NCBI GenBank assembly: GCA_035504175.1
Contig: DATJSJ010000202.1
Span: 1-34,569 of the forward strand
Reading direction: 5' to 3'
DNA length: 34,569 nucleotides
Origin: DATJSJ01 sp035504175
Lineage (GTDB): Bacteria; Pseudomonadota; Alphaproteobacteria; Acetobacterales; Acetobacteraceae
Part shown: positions 14,473 through 21,471 of the stretch, piece after piece
Layout: every line of letters starts with the position of its first letter
Position numbering within the stretch: position 1 is the stretch's first letter
The notes under the pieces: model-generated
Told to the model about the DNA's origin: nothing
The model's database searches: none
The model's input: the letters and a program-made list of their open reading frames with translations, nothing else
Program-made: the position numbers and the translations under genes

Positions 14473-16401
14473 GTGACCGACACGCCATCGCCCAATCTGC
14501 GCCTGTTCGGGACGGAGGAGCCGGCCGCCCCGTGCCGGGTGCTGCGCGCCGGGCCCCTCAGCGCCGAGCTGGAAGACGGCAACCTCCGCCATATCCGCTT
14601 CGCCGGGCATGAGATGATCCGCGCGGTCTCGTGCATCATCCGCGATCGCAACTGGGGCACCTACGGCCCGGAAATTACCGATCTGGCGATCGAGGAAAAT
14701 GCCGACCGCTTTCGCGTCACTTATACCGCCCGCATCGCCGATCACGCGCAGGCGCTGCACTACACGGCGGCGATCGAGGGCGATGCGTCCGGCCGGCTGC
14801 GCTTCGCCTGCCGCGGCGAGGCGGAGAGCGATTTCGTCACCAACCGCGCCGGCTTCGTCGTGCTGCACCCGGTCGACGGCGTCGCCGGCGAGCCTGCCCG
14901 GATCGAGACGGTGGACGGAAACCAGCAGGACACGCAGTTCCCCGCCCTGATCGATCCGGTGCAGCCGATGCGCGACCTGCGCGCCATCACCCATGATTTC
15001 GCCCCCGGCGCCAGCGTGACCTGCCGCATGGAAGGCGACACGTTCGAGATGGAGGACCAGCGCAACTGGACCGACGCCTCGTTCAAGACCTACGTCCGCC
15101 CGCTCGCCCTGCCCTGGCCGTACACGCTGCCGGCCGGGTCGAAGCTGGAACAGTCGGTGACGCTCGCGGTGCAGGGACGGCCCGACCGGCCGCTCGGCGC
15201 TGGCGGAGCAGTCAGCGTCCGGATCGGCGCGCCAGCCGGCCGCATGCCGGCGCTCGGGCTGGGCCTCGACCCGGCCGAGGCAGATGCCGCGCTGACCCGG
15301 CTGGACGCCCTGCGGGCGATCCGCCCCGCCCATGTCCTGATCCGCCATGATCCGCGTCGCGGCCACGACCGCGCCAGCCTGGAGCAGTGCCTCGCCGTCG
15401 TGCGCGGCCTCGGCGCCGTGCCCTGGCTCGAAGCGGTGCTGGTTTCGGTGGAGGGCTACGCGGCGGAGATCGCGGCGCTCGGCGAGACCGCCCGGGCGCT
15501 GGGCAACCCGTTCGCCGCGGTGATCGTCTCCCCGGCTTCCGACCTCAAGAGCACGCTGCCCGGCACCACCTGGCCGCCGGCCCCGCCGGCGCTGGAGATG
15601 GACCGCGCCGTCCGCCGCGCCTTTCCGGCCGCGCGCATCGGCGGCGGCATGCTCAGCTATTTCACCGAGCTCAACCGCAAGCGGCCGCCGGTCGAGGCGC
15701 TGGATTTCGTCAGCTTCACCACCTCGCCGCTGGTGCATGCCGGCGACGACCGCACGGTCATGGAGTCACTGGAAGCGCTGCCCTGGATCGTGCGCAGCCT
15801 GCGCGGCTTCATCGGCGAGACGCCGTATGCCGTCGGGCCGAGCGGCATCGTGATGCGCGACAACCCGTATGGCGCGGCTCCGGCCGAGAATCCGAACAAC
15901 CGCCGCCAGGCGATGAATCGCGTCGACCCGCGGCAGCGCGGCCTGCTCGGGGCGGCGTGGGCGCTCGGCTATTTCGCGCATTTCGCGCAGGGTGGGGCGA
16001 AGGCGGTCGCGCTCGGCGGACTGGTCGGGCCCGCCGGCGCGGTGCACGCGCCGATGGCGTGGGAGCAGCCATGGTACGATGTCCATGGCGGGCTCTTCCC
16101 GGTCTTTCACGTGCTGCGTGGCCTGGCCAGGCTGCGCGATTCCGGGCGCCGCGAGGTTGCGGTCTCGGCGCCGGGCACGGTGCAGGCGGTCGCCACCGGC
16201 GATGCGGTCTGGCTTGCCAACCTGACCGGCGAGGCCGTGCGGATCAGCCTCGATCCGCGGCCGAAAGACGCGGGCATCGCCGTGCTGGATGCCGCACGGT
16301 TTGTGGAGGCGGCCGCCGATCCGGACATCATGGCGGCACGCCGGCCGCTCGGCGGGGGTGAGATCGAGCTGGATGCCTACGCGGTCGCGGCGGTCGGGTG
16401 A
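14473..16401 (+). CDS. apnL: D-apionate lactonase-like protein
   Basis: The 642-residue protein fits the ApnL family, which hydrolyses D-apionolactone in catabolism of the branched plant sugar apiose. An N-terminal beta-rich domain (about 1-235) carries DGNLRHIRFAGHEMIRAV, IIRDRNWGTYGPEI, TNRAGFVVLHPVDGVAGEPA and MEGDTFEMEDQRNWTDASFK. A TIM-barrel-like middle part (about 240-550) includes VSFTTSPLVHAGDD and YAVGPSGIVMRDNPYG, and a small C-terminal domain follows. The GTG start at 14473 has GGGAGG nine bases upstream. It is followed on the same strand by a denD-like dehydrogenase after an AT-rich palindrome. Other apiose genes (apionate dehydrogenase or oxidoisomerase, RuBisCO-like protein) are not in the window, so the exact substrate is less certain than the family. 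Confidence 0.72.
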   Translation: MTDTPSPNLRLFGTEEPAAPCRVLRAGPLSAELEDGNLRHIRFAGHEMIRAVSCIIRDRNWGTYGPEITDLAIEENADRFRVTYTARIADHAQALHYTAAIEGDASGRLRFACRGEAESDFVTNRAGFVVLHPVDGVAGEPARIETVDGNQQDTQFPALIDPVQPMRDLRAITHDFAPGASVTCRMEGDTFEMEDQRNWTDASFKTYVRPLALPWPYTLPAGSKLEQSVTLAVQGRPDRPLGAGGAVSVRIGAPAGRMPALGLGLDPAEADAALTRLDALRAIRPAHVLIRHDPRRGHDRASLEQCLAVVRGLGAVPWLEAVLVSVEGYAAEIAALGETARALGNPFAAVIVSPASDLKSTLPGTTWPPAPPALEMDRAVRRAFPAARIGGGMLSYFTELNRKRPPVEALDFVSFTTSPLVHAGDDRTVMESLEALPWIVRSLRGFIGETPYAVGPSGIVMRDNPYGAAPAENPNNRRQAMNRVDPRQRGLLGAAWALGYFAHFAQGGAKAVALGGLVGPAGAVHAPMAWEQPWYDVHGGLFPVFHVLRGLARLRDSGRREVAVSAPGTVQAVATGDAVWLANLTGEAVRISLDPRPKDAGIAVLDAARFVEAAADPDIMAARRPLGGGEIELDAYAVAAVG

Positions 16402-16403
16402 CA

Positions 16404-16546
16404 GAAGAAAAGCAAGATGTTCTTTTTTGAAAAAAAGAACCAAAAAACTTCTATTCCATTGAGGCGTGTACCGTGTATCCGCTCTGCGCCTAAACGAACG
16501 AAAGTCTTTTTGCTTCTTTTTCTACAGAAAAAGAAGTCCTTTCTTA
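16404..16546. repeat. AT-rich long palindrome, copy A (MITE-like)
   Basis: This AT-rich block stands out from the surrounding GC-rich DNA. Its left arm contains GTTCTTTTTTGAAAAAAAGA and then CCAAAAAACTT. Its right arm contains AAAGTCTTTTTGCTTC and AGAAAAAGAAG, which are imperfect reverse complements of the left. An inner stem AGGCG (16462-16466) / CGCCT (16487-16491) closes the centre. The same arms with a different centre occur at 26114-26262. It lies between the apnL-like and denD-like genes and ends about 45 bases before the denD start. It could be a non-autonomous mobile element or act as a terminator hairpin. Confidence 0.8.
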
Positions 16547-16592
16547 CTTTACACCCTCACCCGTTCCCAGAACGAAGCCTCAGGAGCTCGCA

Positions 16593-17588
16593 ATGCACAT
16601 CCTGATCATAGGCGCTGCCGGCATGGTCGGCCGCAAACTGACCGCACGCCTGGTCGCCGATGGCGGCCTTGCGGGCCGGCCGATCGAGCGTCTCACGCTC
16701 GTCGACATCATCGCCCCCGAAGCGCCCGCCGGCTTCACCGGCGCCGTCGAGACCAATGCCGCCGATCTCTCCGCCCCGGGCGCGGCAGCGAGCGCGGTCG
16801 CCGGGCGCCCGGACCTGATCGTGCATCTCGCCGCCATTGTCTCAGGCGAGGCGGAGGCCGATTTCGACAAGGGCTATCGGATCAACCTCGACGGCACCCG
16901 ATCGCTGTTCGAGGCGATCCGTCAGGAAGGCCTGCGCGAGGCGTACAAGCCGCGCGTCGTTTTCACCTCCTCGATCGCGGTGTTCGGCGCCCCCTTCCCC
17001 GAGCGGATCGGCGACGAGTTCTTTTCCACGCCGCTCACCAGTTACGGCACGCAGAAGGCGATCGACGAGTTGCTGCTGGCGGACTACTCCCGCCGCGGCT
17101 TTTTCGACGGCATCGGCATCCGCCTGCCGACCATTTGCATCCGGCCGGGCAAACCGAACAAGGCGGCGTCGGGTTTCTTCTCGGGCATCCTGCGTGAGCC
17201 GCTGGCAGGTCAGGAGGCCGTGCTGCCGGTGCCGGAGGACGTGCGCCACTGGCATGCCAGCCCGCGCGCGGCTGTGGGCTTCCTGATCCATGCGGCGACG
17301 ATGGATCTGGCCGCGCTCGGCGCTCGGCGGAATCTCAGCATGCCGGGCTTGTCCGCGACCGTCGGCGAGCAGATCGAGGCGTTGCGCCGGGCCGCGGGCG
17401 AGCGTGCGGTGCGACTGATCCGGCGCGAGCCCGATCCCACGATCATGCGCATCGTCGAGGGCTGGCCGCGCAACTTCGATGCAAGCCGCGCCGCCGGGCT
17501 GGGCTTCAAGGCCGAGAGCAGCTTCGACGATATCATCCGCGTGCATGTCGAGGACGAACTCGGCGGGCGCATCCCCGTCGCCGGGTGA
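16593..17588 (+). CDS. denD: NAD-dependent epimerase/dehydratase family, D-erythronate dehydrogenase-like
   Basis: This is an extended SDR of 331 residues. GAAGMVG (7-13) binds NAD, Asp38 in TLVDI is the adenosine-ribose acid, the catalytic Ser is in VFTSSIAVFG (126-127), and Tyr151/Lys155 are in SYGTQKAID. The segments YGTQKAIDELLLADYSRRGF and RLPTICIRPGKPNKAASGFFSGILREPL match DenD, which oxidises D-erythronate to 2-oxo-D-erythronate. An AGGAG six bases before ATG 16593 supports the start. The partner genes usual for that pathway (otnI, otnK/otnC) are absent here, but the adjacent lactonase gene fits sugar-acid catabolism. UDP-sugar epimerase activity is unlikely given the specific C-terminal half. 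Confidence 0.78.
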   Translation: MHILIIGAAGMVGRKLTARLVADGGLAGRPIERLTLVDIIAPEAPAGFTGAVETNAADLSAPGAAASAVAGRPDLIVHLAAIVSGEAEADFDKGYRINLDGTRSLFEAIRQEGLREAYKPRVVFTSSIAVFGAPFPERIGDEFFSTPLTSYGTQKAIDELLLADYSRRGFFDGIGIRLPTICIRPGKPNKAASGFFSGILREPLAGQEAVLPVPEDVRHWHASPRAAVGFLIHAATMDLAALGARRNLSMPGLSATVGEQIEALRRAAGERAVRLIRREPDPTIMRIVEGWPRNFDASRAAGLGFKAESSFDDIIRVHVEDELGGRIPVAG

Positions 17589-17715
17589 GTCCGCCGGCGC
17601 GGCTCAGCCCGGCCGGGCGATCCCGTCGATTCCGCCGAGGGTTTTGGCGCCCAAGTGCCGGCTCTCATTGAAAACTGGCCCTTGGCAATTTGCTGAGTAT
17701 CCGGTTCACGCGGCG

Positions 17716-17745
17716 AAGCGTGGTCGCGACGCGGCTCACGCTTTT
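17716..17745 (+). terminator. possible Rho-independent terminator downstream of the denD-like gene
   Basis: AAGCGTG (17716-17722) pairs with CACGCTT (17737-17743) and the strand continues in T. The stem is only seven bases, the loop is 14 and the T-run is short, so this is weak. The position between two convergent genes fits a terminator. Confidence 0.3.
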
Positions 17746-17758
17746 CCGCGATCGGACA

Positions 17759-17956
17759 CTAGATCTGCTGCAGCCAGGTGTTCAGCACACCGAGACCGGA
17801 AGCCATGAGGTTCGCGGCGCCGCTGGCCAAGGCGCCGACGCCGTGGCCGGCCAGGATCACACCGAGATCGGAGCCGAGCAGTCCTGCCGCGAGCGACAGG
17901 GACAGGATCGAGAGCATCACGGCCGTGATGGTCGCAAACAGGCCGGATATGGACAT
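17759..17956 (-). CDS. small hydrophobic Gly/Ala/Leu-rich protein (65 aa)
   Basis: The product is almost entirely hydrophobic. One segment covers about residues 4-28 (FATITAVMLSILSLSLAAGLLG). A second Gly-rich one covers about 30-58 (GVILAGHGVGALASGAANLMASG), and the end is NTWLQQI. Only one Asp and no Lys or Arg are visible. An AAGGAGG lies about 11 bases before the ATG at 17956, rather far but strong. Two membrane passes, a small membrane-active peptide, or a bacteriocin-like or holin-like product are all possible; no family is recognised. It lies between a convergent dehydrogenase gene and a codirectional peroxiredoxin-like gene, with 99 bases to the latter's stop. Confidence 0.5.
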   Translation of the reverse strand: MSISGLFATITAVMLSILSLSLAAGLLGSDLGVILAGHGVGALASGAANLMASGLGVLNTWLQQI

Positions 17957-18055
17957 GGCGGAGAAAGCCTCCTTGGCGCGAGCCCGGCCGCATCGCCTCT
18001 CCGGCGACCGGCCCGCACGCGTGGCAGTGGAAAGGGAAGAGCGGCGTCGGCCGCG

Positions 18056-18712
18056 TCAGGCGGGCTGCAGCTCCCGCAACATCTCGAGCGCCTCCGCCGG
18101 CTCCAGCCGGCGATAGATGCGCGGCTTCACGTCGGCCAAGGCGATGCGGCCGTCGCGCGAGACGATAAAGCTTGCCGGCAGCGGTACGCGCCAGTCGCCG
18201 GTGCCATTCACCTTCGGCAGGTCATGGCCGAGCCGCTGATAGAAGGGCCGCATCTCCTCCGGCACTTCGTAGGTCACGCCGTACTGGTCGGCGACCCGGT
18301 TGCCCTGGTCGGAGAGCACGGTGAAATCCAGCATGCCGCGCTCGGCGGTCTCGCTGCAGGCGTGCACGCGCTGCGGCGAGATCGCCAGGACCTGCCCGCC
18401 GGTGCGGCGGATCTCCGGCAGCGCATCCTGCCAGGCACGCAGACCGATGCAGGAATACGGACACCAGCCGCCGCGGAAGAACAGCAGCACCGCAGGGCCA
18501 CGCTGCAGCCGTTCGGAAAGCCGCACCCGTGCGCCGCGTGGGTCGGGCAGCTCGAAATCCGGCGCCGGATCGCCCGCCCTCAGCGCCTCCCGCCCGGCGC
18601 CGGTCGCGACCAGCTGCTCCTCCGCGCGCTGGATCAGCGCAGCGGTGGCCGCGTCTACACGCTCCAGCATGCCGCTGTGAAAGGCCTCCAGACGGTCCGC
18701 GAGCCTGGCCAT
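18056..18712 (-). CDS. peroxiredoxin-like AhpC/TSA family protein
   Basis: The 218-residue thioredoxin-fold protein has the peroxiredoxin-like layout: a helical N-terminus, then AGDPAPDFELPDPRGARVRLSE, then VLLFFRGGWCPYSCIGL. The putative peroxidatic Cys84 and a second Cys88 form a CxxxC pair. VLAISPQ and LPASFIVSRDGRIALAD complete the pattern. Such proteins reduce hydrogen or alkyl peroxides in the cytoplasm; an electron donor is not apparent. The ATG at 18712 has AGGGA upstream. It is divergent from a LysR-type regulator with 228 bases between starts, the usual arrangement for a regulator and its target. Confidence 0.85.
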   Translation of the reverse strand: MARLADRLEAFHSGMLERVDAATAALIQRAEEQLVATGAGREALRAGDPAPDFELPDPRGARVRLSERLQRGPAVLLFFRGGWCPYSCIGLRAWQDALPEIRRTGGQVLAISPQRVHACSETAERGMLDFTVLSDQGNRVADQYGVTYEVPEEMRPFYQRLGHDLPKVNGTGDWRVPLPASFIVSRDGRIALADVKPRIYRRLEPAEALEMLRELQPA

Positions 18713-18847
18713 GATGTCCCTCTCGCCCGCCCCGGAAGTGCCCGGGCGAGCCATTCTTGCTGCGTGACGACGCCCGCGCCAGGGCCGAAACAAGGCAGCG
18801 CACGAAGTCGTCATCAGGTTCGAATGTCAAATGTGCCATGCCGACGG

Positions 18848-18889
18848 TGCGTGCAATTTCCGCTCAGACCATATCTTTCATGCGTGCAA
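18848..18889. promoter_or_regulatory. pair of direct repeats in the peroxiredoxin/lysR intergenic region
   Basis: The 9-mer TGCGTGCAA occurs at 18848-18856 and again at 18881-18889. The repeats are 33 bases apart start to start, about three helical turns, so both copies would face the same side of the DNA. They sit between divergent start codons and 50-90 bases upstream of lysR, where a LysR-type protein commonly binds. No palindromic T-N11-A site was identified with confidence. Confidence 0.4.
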
Positions 18890-18940
18890 GTATGACCGGG
18901 CCGGTCAGCTTTCGTCAGCGCAGACCGGCGAAGGACGCCA

Positions 18941-19855
18941 ATGGATCTGCTCTCCGCATATCGGGTGTTTCAGCGCGTCGCCGAGGCCGGGTCGTTCTCC
19001 GCCGTGGCGCGCGAGATGGGAATGACGCAGCCGGCCGTCTCGCGGCAGATTTCCGCGCTCGAGGAAGAGCTGGGGGCGCGGCTGATCCAGCGCACCACGC
19101 GGCATCTGACGCTGACCGAGGACGGGCGCGACCTGCTCGCCCATACCCAGCGCGTGCTGGAGGCCGTCGAGGAGAGCCTGGCCGCGATCGGCCGGCGCCG
19201 CGACACGCCGTCCGGCCTGGTGCGGCTCGGTGCGCTCACCAGTTTCGGGCGGCTCTATATCGCGCCACGACTGCCGCGGCTGCTGGCGCGCTACCCCGAG
19301 CTCTCCGTCGATCTGTTGCTGGACGATCGGCGACAGGACCTGATCGAGGAAGGACTCGACGTCGTGATCCGCGCCGGCGAGGTGGCCGATGCCTCGCTGG
19401 TCGCGCGGCGGGTCGGGTCAGTCGCGATCGTCCTGATCGCCTCGACCCGGTATCTGCAGCAGCGGGGCGAGCCGCAGCACCCCGCGGATCTTGCCAACCA
19501 TGAGTGCATCATCTTCGACCGGCGCGCCGCGCCGCGCGACTGGCATTTCGAAGGACCGGACGGCCCGGTCACGGTCAAGGTGAATGGCCGCTTCTCCACC
19601 GACAGCATCGAGGCGGTGCGGGAGATGGTGCTGGCGGATTTCGGGATCGCCTCGACCAGCGCCTGGCTGATGCGGGACGCCTTCGAGCAGGGCTCCGTGA
19701 AGCGGCTGCTGAAGCCATGGCGGCAGGCCCGGGTGCCGTTGCACGCGGTCTACCCGTCACGTCGCCATCTGGCGCCGCGGACCCGGGCGGTGATCGATTT
19801 CCTGGTGGAGGAATTCCGCCTCGATCCGGTGATCTCGACGTACGGCGAGGCGTGA
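18941..19855 (+). CDS. LysR-family transcriptional regulator
   Basis: The 304-residue protein has the LysR layout. The N-terminal helix-turn-helix (about 1-60) contains the signature AVAREMGMTQPAVSRQISALEEELG and RTTRHLTLTEDG. A linker helix follows, then the effector-binding domain (about 92-300) starting at GLVRLGALTSFGRLYIAPRLPRLL. It belongs to the broad group with a DRRQDLIEEGLDVVIRAGE motif, whose effectors are often small aromatic or quinone-like compounds; nothing more can be said. AAGGA six bases upstream supports ATG 18941. It is divergent from the peroxiredoxin-like gene and probably controls it and itself. Confidence 0.9.
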   Translation: MDLLSAYRVFQRVAEAGSFSAVAREMGMTQPAVSRQISALEEELGARLIQRTTRHLTLTEDGRDLLAHTQRVLEAVEESLAAIGRRRDTPSGLVRLGALTSFGRLYIAPRLPRLLARYPELSVDLLLDDRRQDLIEEGLDVVIRAGEVADASLVARRVGSVAIVLIASTRYLQQRGEPQHPADLANHECIIFDRRAAPRDWHFEGPDGPVTVKVNGRFSTDSIEAVREMVLADFGIASTSAWLMRDAFEQGSVKRLLKPWRQARVPLHAVYPSRRHLAPRTRAVIDFLVEEFRLDPVISTYGEA

Positions 19856-20031
19856 CCGGGCGGCAGGAGCAGCTGCCCTGACCACCGGTCGCGGGACATC
19901 CGGAGTGAAGCCGGTCGGGCCGTCGCGCGCCCGCTCGAGCCGGGAAGCCGGCCAGGCATGCGGATCGCGCCAGCCGGCAGGACGCGGCACACGGCCCCGC
20001 CCGTCGGGCGAGACCGGTGCCGCGTGCCGGA

Positions 20032-20448
20032 TCAGCCCGGCGGCAGCGTGCCCGGCTCGGACGCCACCGCAGGCGCCTGGTTCGGGCGAGCCGCCAGCGC
20101 CGTACCCTCGTCAACCCAGGGATGGGTCAGGACGTACGGCTCGTACTGGCCGTGCGCCGGATTCACCCCGGCCAACGCATAGGTGCGGGCCTGATAGCGC
20201 TGCGCCACTGCGGTCGGCACCTCATCCACCCAGGGATGCGTCAGGACATAGGGCTGGTACTGGGCGTGGGCCGGGTTGACGCCGGCCAACGCCAGGCGCT
20301 CCGCCGGCGCGGTAGAGGCAAGCGGCTGGCTGGCGGCCGGGTCGGCAGGAATCGGCGGCTGATACATCGAATGCGCCGGGCTGAATGCCAGCGCCACATG
20401 CATGCCCAGGCCCAGGGCTGCAGCTCCTGCGAGCAGGATGGTCTTCAT
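20032..20448 (-). CDS. secreted protein with 38-residue tandem repeat
   Basis: The 138-residue protein starts with a clear signal peptide (MKTILLAGAAALGLGMHVALA, cleavage after residue 21), so it is periplasmic or secreted. The mature part holds two near-identical repeats 38 residues apart, each with LAGVNPAHxQYxPYVLTHPWVDE. A shorter diverged copy, FSPAHSMYQPPIP, lies right after the signal peptide. The repeats are visible in the DNA at about 20117-20178 and 20231-20292, spaced 114 bases. The tail is Ala/Pro-rich. I do not recognise a family. ATG 20448 has AGGAGAG about nine bases upstream. It is divergent from a DsbA-like gene. Confidence 0.75.
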   Translation of the reverse strand: MKTILLAGAAALGLGMHVALAFSPAHSMYQPPIPADPAASQPLASTAPAERLALAGVNPAHAQYQPYVLTHPWVDEVPTAVAQRYQARTYALAGVNPAHGQYEPYVLTHPWVDEGTALAARPNQAPAVASEPGTLPPG

Positions 20449-20677
20449 AAGAGTCTCTCCTAGAGGAGGTCCGTCGGAATGGCGGGCCAGAAGGGGCGGC
20501 AAGGAACCCAGGCAGGGCACGCCCCTGTTGCACCGCACAAATATGGATCGGGCGCGCGATCAGAATGTCGGGTCGGCGCATAAGTCTCATAAGCCGGGGC
20601 GAGGGTGCGGCAGGCATCCGGCCCGCCAGCCGCGTTTTCGGCTAACGCGACCGTGCAGGGTTGGATAGGATCGCGGA

Positions 20678-21358
20678 GTGAATGTCCTCGCCCCGCCCAA
20701 GGCACGGCTCGCGATCGAGGTCGTGCACGATCTGGTCTGCCCCTGGTGCTATCTCGGGGTGCGGCGGCTGTCGCGAACGCTGGCGCGGCGCCGGGACCTG
20801 CTGGTCGAGCTGACCTGGCGGCCCTTCCTGCTGAACCCGGACATGCCGCGCGCGGGAATGACCCGGGCGGATTACGTCGCGCGCAAGTTCGGTGGCGAGG
20901 ACCGCGCCCGGCGGCTCTACGGCTCGATCACCGAGATCGGCCGCGCCGAGGGCGTGCCGTTCCGCTTCGACCGCATCCGCCGCACGCCGAGCAGCGTCGA
21001 TGCGCATCGCCTGGTGCGCTGGTCCACCCGCTTCGGCCGGGCCAATGAGATGGTGGAGGCGCTGTTCGCGGCGCATTTCAGCGACGGCCGCGATATCGGC
21101 GATGTCGGCGTGCTGGTGGCGATCGCTGCATCATGCGGGCTCGACGCCGGCGCCGCGGCCCGTTTCCTCGTCTCCGAGGAGGAGGTCGAGACGGTGCACG
21201 GCGACAATCTCCGCGCCCACCGGCTCGGCATCAATGGCGTGCCGTGCTTCGTGGTCTCCGGCAGACACGCGATCGCCGGCGCGCAGGAGCCGGAGGTGAT
21301 CGAGCGACTGCTCGACGTGGCGGCGGTGACGGCGGCCGAGGAGTGGCCCGGCCTATAG
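20678..21358 (+). CDS. DsbA-family oxidoreductase, FrnE-like
   Basis: This is a 226-residue thioredoxin-fold protein of the DsbA/FrnE/HCCA-isomerase group. The redox motif CPWC (Cys21, Cys24) is followed by YLGVRRL. The substrate segment RPFLLNPDMPRAGMTRADYVARKFGG is typical of FrnE-like proteins, and the cis-Pro loop appears as NGVPCFVVSGRHAIAGAQEPEV. There is no signal peptide, so it is likely cytoplasmic, as for FrnE, and may act as a disulfide isomerase in oxidative stress or as a glutathione-type transferase. The GTG start at 20678 has AGGA a few bases upstream. It is convergent with the protease gene at 21472. Confidence 0.88.
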   Translation: MNVLAPPKARLAIEVVHDLVCPWCYLGVRRLSRTLARRRDLLVELTWRPFLLNPDMPRAGMTRADYVARKFGGEDRARRLYGSITEIGRAEGVPFRFDRIRRTPSSVDAHRLVRWSTRFGRANEMVEALFAAHFSDGRDIGDVGVLVAIAASCGLDAGAAARFLVSEEEVETVHGDNLRAHRLGINGVPCFVVSGRHAIAGAQEPEVIERLLDVAAVTAAEEWPGL

Positions 21359-21471
21359 GCCGGGATTCCTCAGACCGTGCGGGGCGATCCTGGTCTACCC
21401 TTCTGTCCTCAGCCCATCATTCGCACCCCCGGCGATTCCGCCTTGGGCGCACATGGTCTTGGCTGGCTGCC

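Noticed and set aside
14104..15738. Minus-strand open frame over the apnL-like gene and the intergenic region
   Set aside because: It is antisense to a gene with clear family motifs, and the part in the intergenic region shows no known similarity.
16404..16592. Short plus-strand frame starting in the AT-rich palindrome
   Set aside because: The translation is a run of Lys/Phe/Leu from the repeat arms with no ribosome binding site; the palindromic structure explains the sequence.
20032..20292. Repeats at about 20117 and 20231 considered as a CRISPR-like or intergenic repeat
   Set aside because: They lie in frame inside a coding sequence, are spaced by a multiple of three (114 bases) and encode near-identical peptides, so they are protein repeats.
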